From assembly GCA_021030915.1 (NCBI GenBank), contig JAGEMR010000193.1:1-42243 (forward strand): DNA of 42,243 bases. The letters are read 5' to 3'. Each line of letters opens with the position of its first letter. Position 1 is the stretch's first letter. The translations under genes were made by a program, and so were the position numbers. The notes under the pieces are model-generated. The model saw only the letters and a list, made by a program, of their open reading frames with translations, did not search any database and had not been told where the DNA came from. Below are positions 9,201 through 18,793 of the stretch, piece by piece. Origin of the DNA: Astrothelium macrocarpum. Its lineage: Eukaryota; Ascomycota; Dothideomycetes; Trypetheliales; Trypetheliaceae.

Positions 9201-12200
9201 TGGCATTATCCAGTCAAATTGGCCTCGCTTGAGACCTTGCGTCTCCAGCTCCAATGTTGAGTCAACCTGTAGAGCTACCGCTTGATCGAGGCCAGAAATC
9301 TTTCGCTCTAAGTCTTTGAACTCGGATCCTGAAGCCGTCGTGGCGGTGTAGCTGATCAGGTCTGTAGCCTCACACACTGAAGCTGGGTCAGTGGCATCAA
9401 GATCGAGCACTTTGATGCCTGGATATTTGAAAGCAGCAAGCATGACCAGATCCCTGATGCTGAACTTCTCAACGCGACTTTCGGGAGTGAGAGTGTCAAT
9501 GTCTACGTTCCAACCTAGCTTCATGAACGGCTGCTCCTTAACAACGGCTTCCCGTGATTGAGGAACAGCAGCTTCGTAAGCAACACAGCGCATCTCACTT
9601 ACAGACAATACAAGTTGGCCGTCGCTGCCAACCAGTTGTGTTCCACTGTTGAATAATCGGATACCACGTTCGTCGGTCCAAGAATAAGCTTGGGCCTTTG
9701 GATTCTCCCGTTGAGCTTCTGTTGGTGGCCAAATCGATACCTCGTCCACTTGAATTGGGACAGCCCCACAGGTCATGTCTTGTATTTTACCAGCATAGAT
9801 CGAAACGATGATGAGTTGGAGGCATGAATCGACCGTCGCTGGATGGATAACGTAACGCGATTCGCCTTGAATGATGCCAGATGCTGTCTTCACAATGGAA
9901 GACGCAACAGCATGGTACCGTTTCCCATCCGAGCGAATATTCTGCATATCTTGAAACGACGGGCCATAATCGAACCCAACGCTCTTCAGAGCTTGATTCC
10001 ATGCCTTACCGGTAGCACGATGGCTCATGGAAGGAATCCGCCTGGGCGTTTCTCTGGGCCGTGCGTTAATACTAATGGTACCTATCATATGGCTGTTCCA
10101 GTGTCCAACATGCGAGCATGAGCATACGTTGAAATCCCACCACGCTATGCCAGCGGTGTCGGCATAGATGCTTGGTTGGACGGTGAACAGGGTCTCAATG
10201 CCATCATTGTTATCTGGAATAACTAGAGCCGCCTTGATTGACACATCGCGAAGGGTGTATCCCGTCACTGCTACCGGAGTGGGGCTATCCTCGTTCAATT
10301 GGGTTATAGCCTCAATAGCCATACCAAAGTAAGCAGCAGCAGGAAAGACTGCTTCGCCTCCCAGAGAATGGTGCTTCAGCCATGGCAAGTCCATAGTTCG
10401 CAGGCAATTCCTCCAAGTTGGCCTACTTTTGGATCCCCCAGGAAGACGAGTGCCTAACACATCATGACGGCCGTGTTTAGAAGCTCTATGCTCTGCTGAC
10501 TGCCGAGATTCCGCCCATAAATTCTTGGCGTGGTTCCATTGATACGTTGGTAGATCGGTCAATAATCTGCCCTTCAATAAATTCTTTCCTGAGGACCTAG
10601 GCTGCTCAATCGCGGTGACACGTTCATAGTTGAGAGAGTAGTTTCTCAGGAAAAGCTCGCCTGCAAGGCTCAGTAGTTGACTGACAGAGTCACCTCCACG
10701 CTCCATTGTTGGAAGGTAGCCCATCTTATCGAATTTGTATTCGCGGCATATTTGTTTTATCGGCCCTTTTAGTGCAGAATGAGGTCCAATCTCGACAAAG
10801 AGGTCGACGTTCTTAAATATTGGATCGGTACCAATTGTCTGGACAGCCTGATTGAACTTGACAGGACTAATTGAGTTTGCACACCAGTACTCGGCGTCCA
10901 GCGGTTTGGCAGGATCGAGAAGCGCGCCGGTGACAGTGGATACCATATTCGTGCTAACGGCCTTCCGTACACCCGCCGATGCATGTGATATGGCCTCCTG
11001 GACGAGAGAATAATAGGCTGCTGCTCCTGGCTCCATGTGAAATGAGTGATATGCTTTCCCACCGGTCTTGACCAACCGCGCAAAAATCTTGTCGCCGTCA
11101 AGCCGTTTCTTGACATCATCAATAGCATCAGCATTCCCACTCAAAGTTACCAATAATGGGGAATTATGGCACGCCACGACGACTTGACGCTCGTAACTGG
11201 AAATGTAAGGCTGGATAGCATCGGCACCAAGTCCCACAGCCATCATTGCACCTTTGGTGCTGATTTTTTTCACCATCTTCCCACGGAAATATGCTACAAT
11301 TATCGATTCGTTGAAACCTATAAGGCCTGCTGCATAAGCAGCGGCAATCTCGCCCGAGGAATGACCTACGGTAACTGCTGGTACAACCCCCCAGGATTGA
11401 AGCAGATCGACTAGAGCAACTTGAAATGCGGCACAGAGTGGCTGCGAGAACTCAGCGTCGTTGATCCGCGATTCTGAGGCATCCTGTAATGCATCTTCCA
11501 GTGTCCATTCTGGGCCATTGGGAAGATCACCAAGAACTTGATCTAGTCTACGGATAGTACCCAAGAAACTTGGGTAATACAGCATGAGTTCAGAGCCCAT
11601 TTGCGCCCACTGGGCGCCTTGCCCGGTGAACGCAAAGCCAATGACTGGAGCCTTTCTCTTTTGTGCAAAAATAAAATTGTCCGTGATATTTTCGAATGCC
11701 TTTGCAATGCTTTCAGGGCTACACACAGCGAAACCACGGCTGGGCAGTCTGGAGCGGCGATTGGCCAGGGTATATGACAAATCGAATAGATCGTAGTCGC
11801 CTACAACCTTGGAGTAAGCTTCAATGTTGCGTATGAGAGTTGGCTTATCGTGCGCTGCAAACGGAAGCAGATAGGGTCGCTTCTGCTTAAACACACCATA
11901 ATCGGCGTCTTTCGCTCTTTTTCGACCATGTGAGTATCCAGGGACGAGTGAGTTCACGCCCTCAACAATAAAATGGCCGTTGGCTCCGCCGTATCCGAAG
12001 CTGTTAACACTTACACGCCTTACTGGAAGATGATCAGGGAAAGTCTGCGGCTCGGAAGGTACCTTGACATTCCAGTTCTCCCAGTCAACTATCAACAAAG
12101 TCAGTCACCAATATCAGTTATTGTTTTTAGGTTCGAAAGTGGTACTCACTCTGAGGATTTGGATTTACCAAACCTCGAGTTGGTGGAATAATACCGCTTT

Positions 12201-13544
12201 CTACGGTCAAAATGGCTTTGATGATCGCTGAGAGACCACTGGCCGCCTCGCTGTGACCGATATTGGTCTTGACGGCGCCTATCCACAACGCATCTGTGGA
12301 AGAATCTTCCGTTTGTCGAGCACCTTCTTTGTTCATTGCTTGTGCGACAGCGTGAACCTCTATAGGATCTCCCACCGGTGTTCCTGTGCCGTGGCACTCA
12401 AAGTAACCTGTCAAACGCGGATCGAAATCTCCACCGCGCTGGTAAGCGTGGCGGATGACATGGTATTGCGCTTCTTTGTTAGGGTAAGTGATGCCGGCGG
12501 TAGACACTTTCCCGTTTGAGTTTACTGCAGAGGATCTTAATATACCACGGATTGGATCTCCATCTTGCAGGGCATCATTTAGACGTTTGAGATAGACGGC
12601 TCCTACACCATCAGCTCTGCCGTAGCCATTGGCTGACGCGTCAAAGGTATGACAAGTCGAGTCTGGTGACAGAACACCTAGCTTGGCAGTATTCATATGT
12701 TGATCCACAGTCAAGATCAAGTTTGTTCCACCAACTACTGCACCATCACACTCATTGTTACGCAAGGCGTTACATGCATTGTGCATGGCATAGATTGACG
12801 AGGAGCAAGCAGTATTGACAGTCATGCTCGGTCCTGACAGGTTGAACACATGACTTATGCGGTTGGAAATAATGCCAGGGTCGATCCCAGTGGCTACGTA
12901 ACTGTGACGGAAGTCTGGTTCCTTGAAAGACATTTGCTGGAAATCACTAGTAAAACTCCCAACAAAGACTGCCGTCTTGGTGTTCTCGATTCGACTAAGA
13001 GCAATACCACCAGACTCGAAGGCTTCATACACTACTTCGAGGAGTTTTCGTTGCTGAGGATCCATCCACATTGCCTCAATGGGTGAGATTTTGAAAAGTG
13101 CTGGGTCAAACTGCTGAAGACTGCTATCTAGGAAATATCCACCCGGGATATTGAAAGAGCCCGGCCGCTCATTATTTGGATGAAAGTAAGCATCGATATT
13201 GAAACGCGAAGCAGGAACTTTCGGAGTCCTGCCAGTCCGTTTGTTGATCATCATATCCCAGAATTGGGCAGGAGAAGATACATTTCCAGGAAGACGACAC
13301 CCTATTTAGCAAGATTCAGCATATCGCTTCAAACAAACGGGAGCCCTAAAAGACAAGACTAAATCTTACCCATTCCAATAACGGCTATTGGCTCAAGCTG
13401 CTTACTGAGGGGTTTCTCTGAGTGGTTATTGTGAAAATTGGCAGCGTACTCTTCATCACTAACGATTGCAAGTTCTTGCAATTGCTCAGGCTCATCGTTG
13501 CTAGAGCTAGTCAGTGAAGAAGACCGTAAAATGGGTCCAGCCAT
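6239..13544 (-). CDS. Reducing type I polyketide synthase (KS-AT-DH-vestigial MT-ER-KR-ACP)
   Basis: Four exons join in phase to 2,374 aa: 13370-13544, 12151-13301 plus base 12150, 7131-12088 and 6239-7078. The introns are 68, 61 and 52 nt, with GTAAGA, GTGAGT and GTAAGT donors. KS covers about residues 50-475, with Cys224 in NTACSSS, His362 in HGTGTPVGD and His408 in NIGHSEAASG. AT has GQGAQ and GHSSGE (Ser686). DH has H-x3-G-x4-P (His1016) and Asp1196 in HPATVDSC. Around 1330-1450 is an eroded methyltransferase core without the glycine-rich SAM loop. ER is at about 1674-1985, with an atypical GSGDGG loop near 1810. KR has GCLGGLG (about 2010) and Tyr2151 in NYAAGN. ACP carries Ser2330 in GYGLDSM and ends the protein. 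There is no thioesterase or reductase. It should build a reduced, unmethylated chain released by a separate enzyme. Confidence 0.95.
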
Positions 13545-15158
13545 GTTGGAATTGTAGTGGAGGAGAGGGGAAATAAGGGATGAACGTCGTAATGCCCTGC
13601 TCTGAATGTGGTTTCTATTGCTATTTAGTAATGTGCATGATATTCATACAAGTTTAGGATGTCTCTCGACAATACCTGTCAGACTCTGACGCCACAGGCA
13701 ATTCCAGAATGGGAACGGATACAGACAGGAAGCGCACGCGGATAGGAAAATCTTGGTTTTGAACAGAGTCGTCCGATGTCTTAAACGCATTCGTCTTGTC
13801 GAATCGAAAGGTTTCTTGTTCGAAGTGCCTAAAACTAGACACATCCTATTATGGCAAAACCGTTGTATCAATCCATTGAAGTGAATCGGAGAAGAAAGCT
13901 GTCGAGGTGCATGTGAAGCGGTAGATATACCCGGTCCGTTCCACCTCTAACACATCCGGACCCGGCCAAAGTCGGCAAAGCCGTGGCTTCAGTGCTACAC
14001 GAAGTATGCAGTCTCACGGCTGATCGCTCCTTCTGCAGGAAGACTGGCATGTGATTAAGACATTCTCAGAAAGCTCAGGTGGCTTCTCAGTGCCTTGGTG
14101 GAGAATGAGGTATCAAGTGAGACTAACCTAGGACTCCCGTCTAATTTCGAACACACGGGTTTGAGAAGGTTTGTGGATAAGTTTAGTCTCTTATTCTTCT
14201 GGAAATCGTGACCAGTTGCGGTGCTGCTTCGTGTGCATGATCCTTAAATTTCCCTCCCGTAGTCACAACATGCCACAGACAGTCCCACCAAGTCCAAGAA
14301 GGAGCATGAAGAACAAGATCGGTAGGATTGTGATTTTCTTTTCCCACTTGTTCGGGATTATTTGGTGAGTATCAATGTATTCATCCACAGAGCTCACCAG
14401 ATGTTAACTATAATGTAATCATTTTGTAAGAAGGGCAATCTACCACGAAGGGCGTTTTTCACGCTTCCCGAGACAACAGCGGATGGGTAAGGGATGAACA
14501 ATTTACTGAATTACATGTTTTGATCAATTGAGGATAGCGTAATAGCCAGAGTGTACATGTGGGCAATTTCACTCAGCCATCCACAAAAAGATATGGGTCA
14601 CGCACTGAATCGCGGTTAGAACCGATCTAATCCCCTCGACGATTGAATAAAGTACTGAAATTTTAGTTATCAAATTGAATTCAAATTCTATTAAATTATC
14701 AACAGAGATATATCTTGGCAAATACTCAACAGCAGCTTGATACAAATTATAAATCGGTCAAAAGATCGTTTCCAGCGACCTAAAATCTCCTCGGCCCTGT
14801 ATAATATTCGTTTTCGGATCGTTGACGCTTACGTTTGGGTCACCAAGGTAGTACGTGCTCTTCACCCATGCCACAGAATGGTCATTAGCGACGGCCAACG
14901 TCGAGAAAGAACAAAATTCGGGTAAATGATTCCTAAGATAAAAGTAGGGTAGATCAAAGATTAAGATTCTTGAGGTTGATAAGCCGCCCAAATAGGGCAA
15001 AGAGACAGCTGTTTATGCTACTTGAGCAGAGGAGCTATGAAATTTGCAACAGAAGCATCGCTACATCAAATTCTCTGTGTAGCACAATTGCGATGAAAGC
15101 ATTGAGGACTTCAGTTGACGCTCCATGCAAAAATGTTGTAGCCTTACTTGACAGCTTT
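13545..15158. other. 1.6 kb intergenic: PKS promoter side, no firm gene
   Basis: The PKS start context (CAACATGG) is at 13544, so its promoter and leader extend rightward from here. The rest, down to the 3' end of the GH5 gene, has short open frames only. A possible two-exon micro-ORF at 14270-14497 is described under findings. I saw no repeat or RNA gene. Confidence 0.45.
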
Positions 15159-16352
15159 CTAACAATATGCCACACCTTCGCTCGGGTCAATGTAGTTCAA
15201 ATCAATAAAAGTCCCAAAGTTCCAATAGTCCTCCTGTGTCCCTTCGCCAAGCACCGTGCCGTTACCCAAATACTTGGCCGTCCAGTAGCTCGACCCGCTT
15301 GCGTATTTAGAGAATGCATGAAGCCCAGCATTGACGTTCGTCTTTCGAGAAGAGAAGGAATTACCAAATAACGTTTCAATCGCCCACTCGCCAGTGAAGA
15401 CAGGAAACTTGCCATCCCCAGCACTTGACTTTGCATCGCTGCATAAAAATGCCGGGAGATTCTCGCCCGTAGTGAGAGGGTTCAAGAAGTAGTAGTGGTG
15501 TATGTCAAACACTATATTCGTATTGTTTGGAAATTTGCTCGACCAATACTCCTCACCCTTGAAGCCGTCTTGGAACATCAACGGAATTCGCGAATCTATA
15601 GCGGCGATCTTTGCCAGTACCGCGTTGATGTACTTCAAAAGCCAGGCCGCGCCGTCATCGGTTAAGGCCGCCGGACTCGCGAAGGCGAGGACGTCAGGAT
15701 TGTCCGCCGGCTCATTGATGGGTGCGATGGTATAGGACTCTGGAGATCCAGAATTAAGAATGAAAGACAGGACCGCGTCGACGGCTTGCATGGAGTAGTT
15801 CCAAGCCGTCTCGTTGAAGAACCATCCATAGTGAAATACCGCTTCTTCGCTGCCCAGCACATTGACGCCGCCCGGTAGAGAATGGATGTCGAGGATGATG
15901 TGCATTCCATACTTCTCGATGGCGTGGTCTATAATCTTCTTCATGATGGCGGTTTGATTGCCGGTGTATAGCTGGGAGCCTGGTACCTTCACCCAGGCGG
16001 CATACGTAGCGGGTATGCGTAGGACTCGTACGCCGCCTGCTGCTAGTTTATCAATGTCTTCTATAGTGATATACGTCGCATAGCGTTGTTCCAGAATGGG
16101 CCCACAGTCTGATCCAAGATTTGCGCAAAGCGTCCATTCGTTCTGGGCTCCGCCTGAGTACGTCGCCCACCAGGCCGTGTCGATCGCTTGCTCTTGTTCA
16201 AGCCAGCCTCCGAGATTGACTCCTGTAGCATTGGATGCCCTCCAATTAATATACTCGGCACCAACGCTAGCGATAAGAGTCGACGTAAAAAGACAAAAGA
16301 GGAACATTGGATTAAAGGATGGCATGTTCATAGAGCAACTGGTAAGACGCAA
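15159..16352 (-). CDS. Secreted GH5 glycoside hydrolase (exo-1,3-beta-glucanase-like)
   Basis: This is a single exon of up to 397 aa. The ATG at 16352 is the longest start, but Met8 or Met10 would place the hydrophobic signal segment (PMFLFCLFTSTLIASVGA) in a more usual position. Landmarks of clan-A GH5 glucanases follow: GVNLGGWLEQE at about 44-54, VLRIPATYAAW, the LDIHSLPGG strand (about 154-162), the acid/base Glu214 in INEP, the HHYYF segment near 285 and the nucleophile Glu322 in FTGEW. Several Asn-x-Ser/Thr sites suit a secreted glycoprotein. It should hydrolyse beta-1,3-linked glucan in the cell wall or surroundings; exact specificity is not readable. A transposon (16515-18663) begins 162 bases upstream of the start, so its promoter has been altered. 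The far side of that promoter belongs to the divergently transcribed carboxylesterase. Confidence 0.9.
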   Translation of the reverse strand: MRLTSCSMNMPSFNPMFLFCLFTSTLIASVGAEYINWRASNATGVNLGGWLEQEQAIDTAWWATYSGGAQNEWTLCANLGSDCGPILEQRYATYITIEDIDKLAAGGVRVLRIPATYAAWVKVPGSQLYTGNQTAIMKKIIDHAIEKYGMHIILDIHSLPGGVNVLGSEEAVFHYGWFFNETAWNYSMQAVDAVLSFILNSGSPESYTIAPINEPADNPDVLAFASPAALTDDGAAWLLKYINAVLAKIAAIDSRIPLMFQDGFKGEEYWSSKFPNNTNIVFDIHHYYFLNPLTTGENLPAFLCSDAKSSAGDGKFPVFTGEWAIETLFGNSFSSRKTNVNAGLHAFSKYASGSSYWTAKYLGNGTVLGEGTQEDYWNFGTFIDLNYIDPSEGVAYC

Positions 16353-16512
16353 CAGTGTCGGAGTCGAAAACCCAGTTAAGAGAACGCATGTGTCTTCGGG
16401 AACCCATCGTCTTTTATTTCCTCAATTCTGGTGTTCCTCCGTCCTCGTACCATGACCAGACCTTTCCGGCCCCCATGGGATAGTCCCCACATTCCAATTT
16501 CCCCACAAACTC
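16353..16512. promoter_or_regulatory. GH5-proximal half of a split divergent promoter
   Basis: The 160 bases between the GH5 start and the transposon target TA (16513-16514) have normal composition. Together with about 130 bases on the other side of the element (18666-18793) they make about 290 bp between two divergent genes, a typical size for a shared fungal promoter. No specific binding site is claimed. Confidence 0.4.
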
Positions 16513-16514
16513 TA

Positions 16515-16612
16515 GGAGTTTTGCCGGCAGCGTGCACGTGCCTGCAGCGTGCACGCTCACCACCATAAAAATCTACCATATTAAAACGCTTATTTCTCAA
16601 CCAAATATGAAT
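16515..16612 (+). repeat. Left terminal inverted repeat of the 2.15 kb element
   Basis: Outer 51 bases are identical to the reverse complement of the right end. GCAGCGTGCACG occurs at 16527-16538 and 16544-16555 (offsets 13-24 and 30-41). Beyond the perfect part, the copies differ mainly by C/T and G/A, as expected after RIP. Confidence 0.92.
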
Positions 16613-16699
16613 ACTTTTACTTTAAATTTAAGAAACTGATTGATGATATATTTGTGAAATTTTTCGCTATAGATCAAAATCTTCTAAATGGCGTGGTCG

Positions 16700-18572
16700 T
16701 TTGATATTACGCCCTGATTTGATTTTCGTAAATTTTATTATTTCTTATTCTGTAACAGCCTCAAATACCGAATTCGACATTTCTATTTTATTAATTTATT
16801 TCTTCTTTCTTCCAGGCCTTTTTTTTGATATTTTAGCCTCTAATAAAAATTGTGCCGTAATTTCTTTCTATTCCTTTCTCATCTCACGTACAGCCTTTCG
16901 ATCAGCCTTCTGTTCTACCTTCTCAAATCTTTTTCTTTCTCTCTCAACCTTTCATTCTTGAAACTATTATTCCTTCCGTACCTTATTAAGAATTCTTTTC
17001 TCAGATCTCTGTTATTTCCGGGTCTATTTAATCTGTTCTATCTGATCTTTCTATTTCTAAAACTGCAAAATACGTTCAATCTTTTTAGAACTAACTCAGA
17101 TCGCCTTTTATTCATCTTCAATACGTATTTTTTCAATTAAAGATTTATCATAAGATTTTCATTTTCTCTGGATTTTGATATTTTCATTAATCTGTATGAA
17201 TTGGTATTTTAAAATGGCATTTTCTGCAACAATTATCTCATATTTATGAAAGAATTTCTCATTAACAATATCGGCTATTTCCGTACGAATAAAATATCTT
17301 ATTCTTCTCCAATCATTTTCTGAAATGCCTAAAAATGACCCTTTTAAATTATTTGAAATAGGCCTTTTTATTAATTATAACTGATCAAACATAATTTCCG
17401 GATAAAACAGTATTAAATCTATTTTGACCCAATCATTTATAATATTATATTTTATAAAAACGTCAATGAAAATAGATCAGAATAAATCAAAAAAATCTTT
17501 TGAAAATGAATTGATTATTCCTCCAATAATTTTAATCCAATCCTTCAGATATTATAAATATTATATAATCAGAAGATTAAATAGATTAATATTTAAAAAT
17601 TATAATCAATACATTGAATGAAATAAAAAAATAATTATTAAAATACGGTTTTCGATAATCTAATAAAGAAATCTTAGATTAAAATGATTATTATGGCCAT
17701 TTAATCAGAAAAATTTCCAATATCTATCGTTTCTAATCTTTCTACAGATATTTTTATCGAAAATCTTAATTAATTATTCGAATATTAGATCTTCATTCAT
17801 AAAACCAGAAGACGTATTTATGAAATAATAATTATATTCATCTGATTTGAAATTTTGAAATCATGAAATTTGAAGATTTCCATGGCCTTGATAGATCAGA
17901 ATCGGTGGAAAAAAGGTATTATTTACGTAAATAATAATCATAAGAATTATCCACAATCTATTATTTGTTTATAATATATCTTTGATCCGGCCTTATTTGA
18001 ATATTAAAACAGAGATAATATATTTCGCTTTATAAATGTAATCTTGAAAAAAACCCTTTTTATCAATATTATAATTATTCTATGATATGATATCGTATTT
18101 TTTGATCTTTCGATCAAATTAATAATAATATTAATATGAATATTAAATTAGACAGTCAATATATTAAATCAAAATATTTTTTAAATTCTATCCAATTATC
18201 TGACTTTTTTCGTATGATATCGAAATTTTTGAAATAAATTGATACAATTTTATTCGTATGATTCTATTCAAAACATTCAATTCAATGATTTTCAGATTAT
18301 ATATCAGTTAGATTAAAGGCGAATCTGCGAATCATAACCGGCGTAAAAGAAATACCGAAAACAGAGAATTTATTGATTTTATTTATAAAAGTCTTCGTTT
18401 ATTCATTATTAAATAAATTTTTATTTTCATGATAATCATTTTTTAAGACTATTTTGTCTCACCAGCGATGTGATAGTATTGAACGATTAATTCCATATTT
18501 TTTTGCAGTTTCTGTGATATTAGAAATTTCTTGCGAATTCAAATCTTCAATCATTAAATTGATTGCTTGCAT
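16700..18572 (-). pseudogene. RIP-inactivated pogo-type DDE transposase
   Basis: The ATG at 18572 lies inside the right terminal repeat. The minus-strand reading starts MQAINLMIEDL and gives TAKKYGINRSILSHRW, the helix-turn-helix of fungal pogo transposases, then a stop. Further in, broken by stops, are PPILIYQG (about 17.9 kb), SSGFMNEDLIFE-stop-LIKIF (about 17.8 kb) and LNGHNNHFNLRFLY (about 17.70-17.66 kb). The last aligns with the DGHxSHxxxEF block of the DDE_1 catalytic domain. The catalytic Asp codon at 17699-17701 has become Asn (a G-to-A type change). A following FHSMH-stop-L-stop-FLN matches the PPHSxHxLQPLD block. The gene is dead, but the family is clear. Confidence 0.85.
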
Positions 18573-18663
18573 ATTAGTAGAGAAATAAGCATTCTAATAT
18601 GATAGATTTTCGTGGTGGTGAGCGTGCACGCTGCAGGCACGTGCACGCTGCCGGCAAAACTCC
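18564..18663 (-). repeat. Right terminal inverted repeat of the 2.15 kb element
   Basis: This is the reverse complement of the left repeat and holds the same duplicated GCAGCGTGCACG motif. It overlaps the transposase start codon at 18570-18572, as is common when the tip contains the transposase promoter. Confidence 0.92.
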
Positions 18664-18793
18664 TATATGTCAAGCACCACTTCTCCACCCCCTCACCAAA
18701 TGCAATTTTGCTAAACAATGACAATAAATATCAGGTCAGTGAAGATTTTCCTGAAGAAATCAGAGCAATGCTTCTTTGAAACTGATCGGTCAC

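Larger units (their letters stand above)
16515..18663 (-). mobile_element. Complete pogo/Fot1-type transposon, 2,149 bp, RIP-mutated
   Basis: Both ends carry the same sequence in opposite orientation, starting GGAGTTTTGCCGGCAGCG, and both abut TA (16513-16514 and 18664-18665), the target duplication of Tc1/mariner elements. The inverted repeat is perfect for about 51 bases and continues with mostly transition differences to about 95-100 bases. The interior is strongly AT-rich. A minus-strand transposase relic fills it. Length, TA target, terminal repeats and transposase type fit a Fot1/pogo element. RIP has inactivated it. It lies between the divergent GH5 and carboxylesterase genes. Confidence 0.92.

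Noticed and set aside
16701..17140. Phe/Leu/Ser-rich plus-strand frames that look like membrane segments
   Set aside because: They are antisense to the AT-rich transposase relic. Phe/Leu/Ser richness is what TTT/CTT/TCT-biased RIP DNA gives in any frame.
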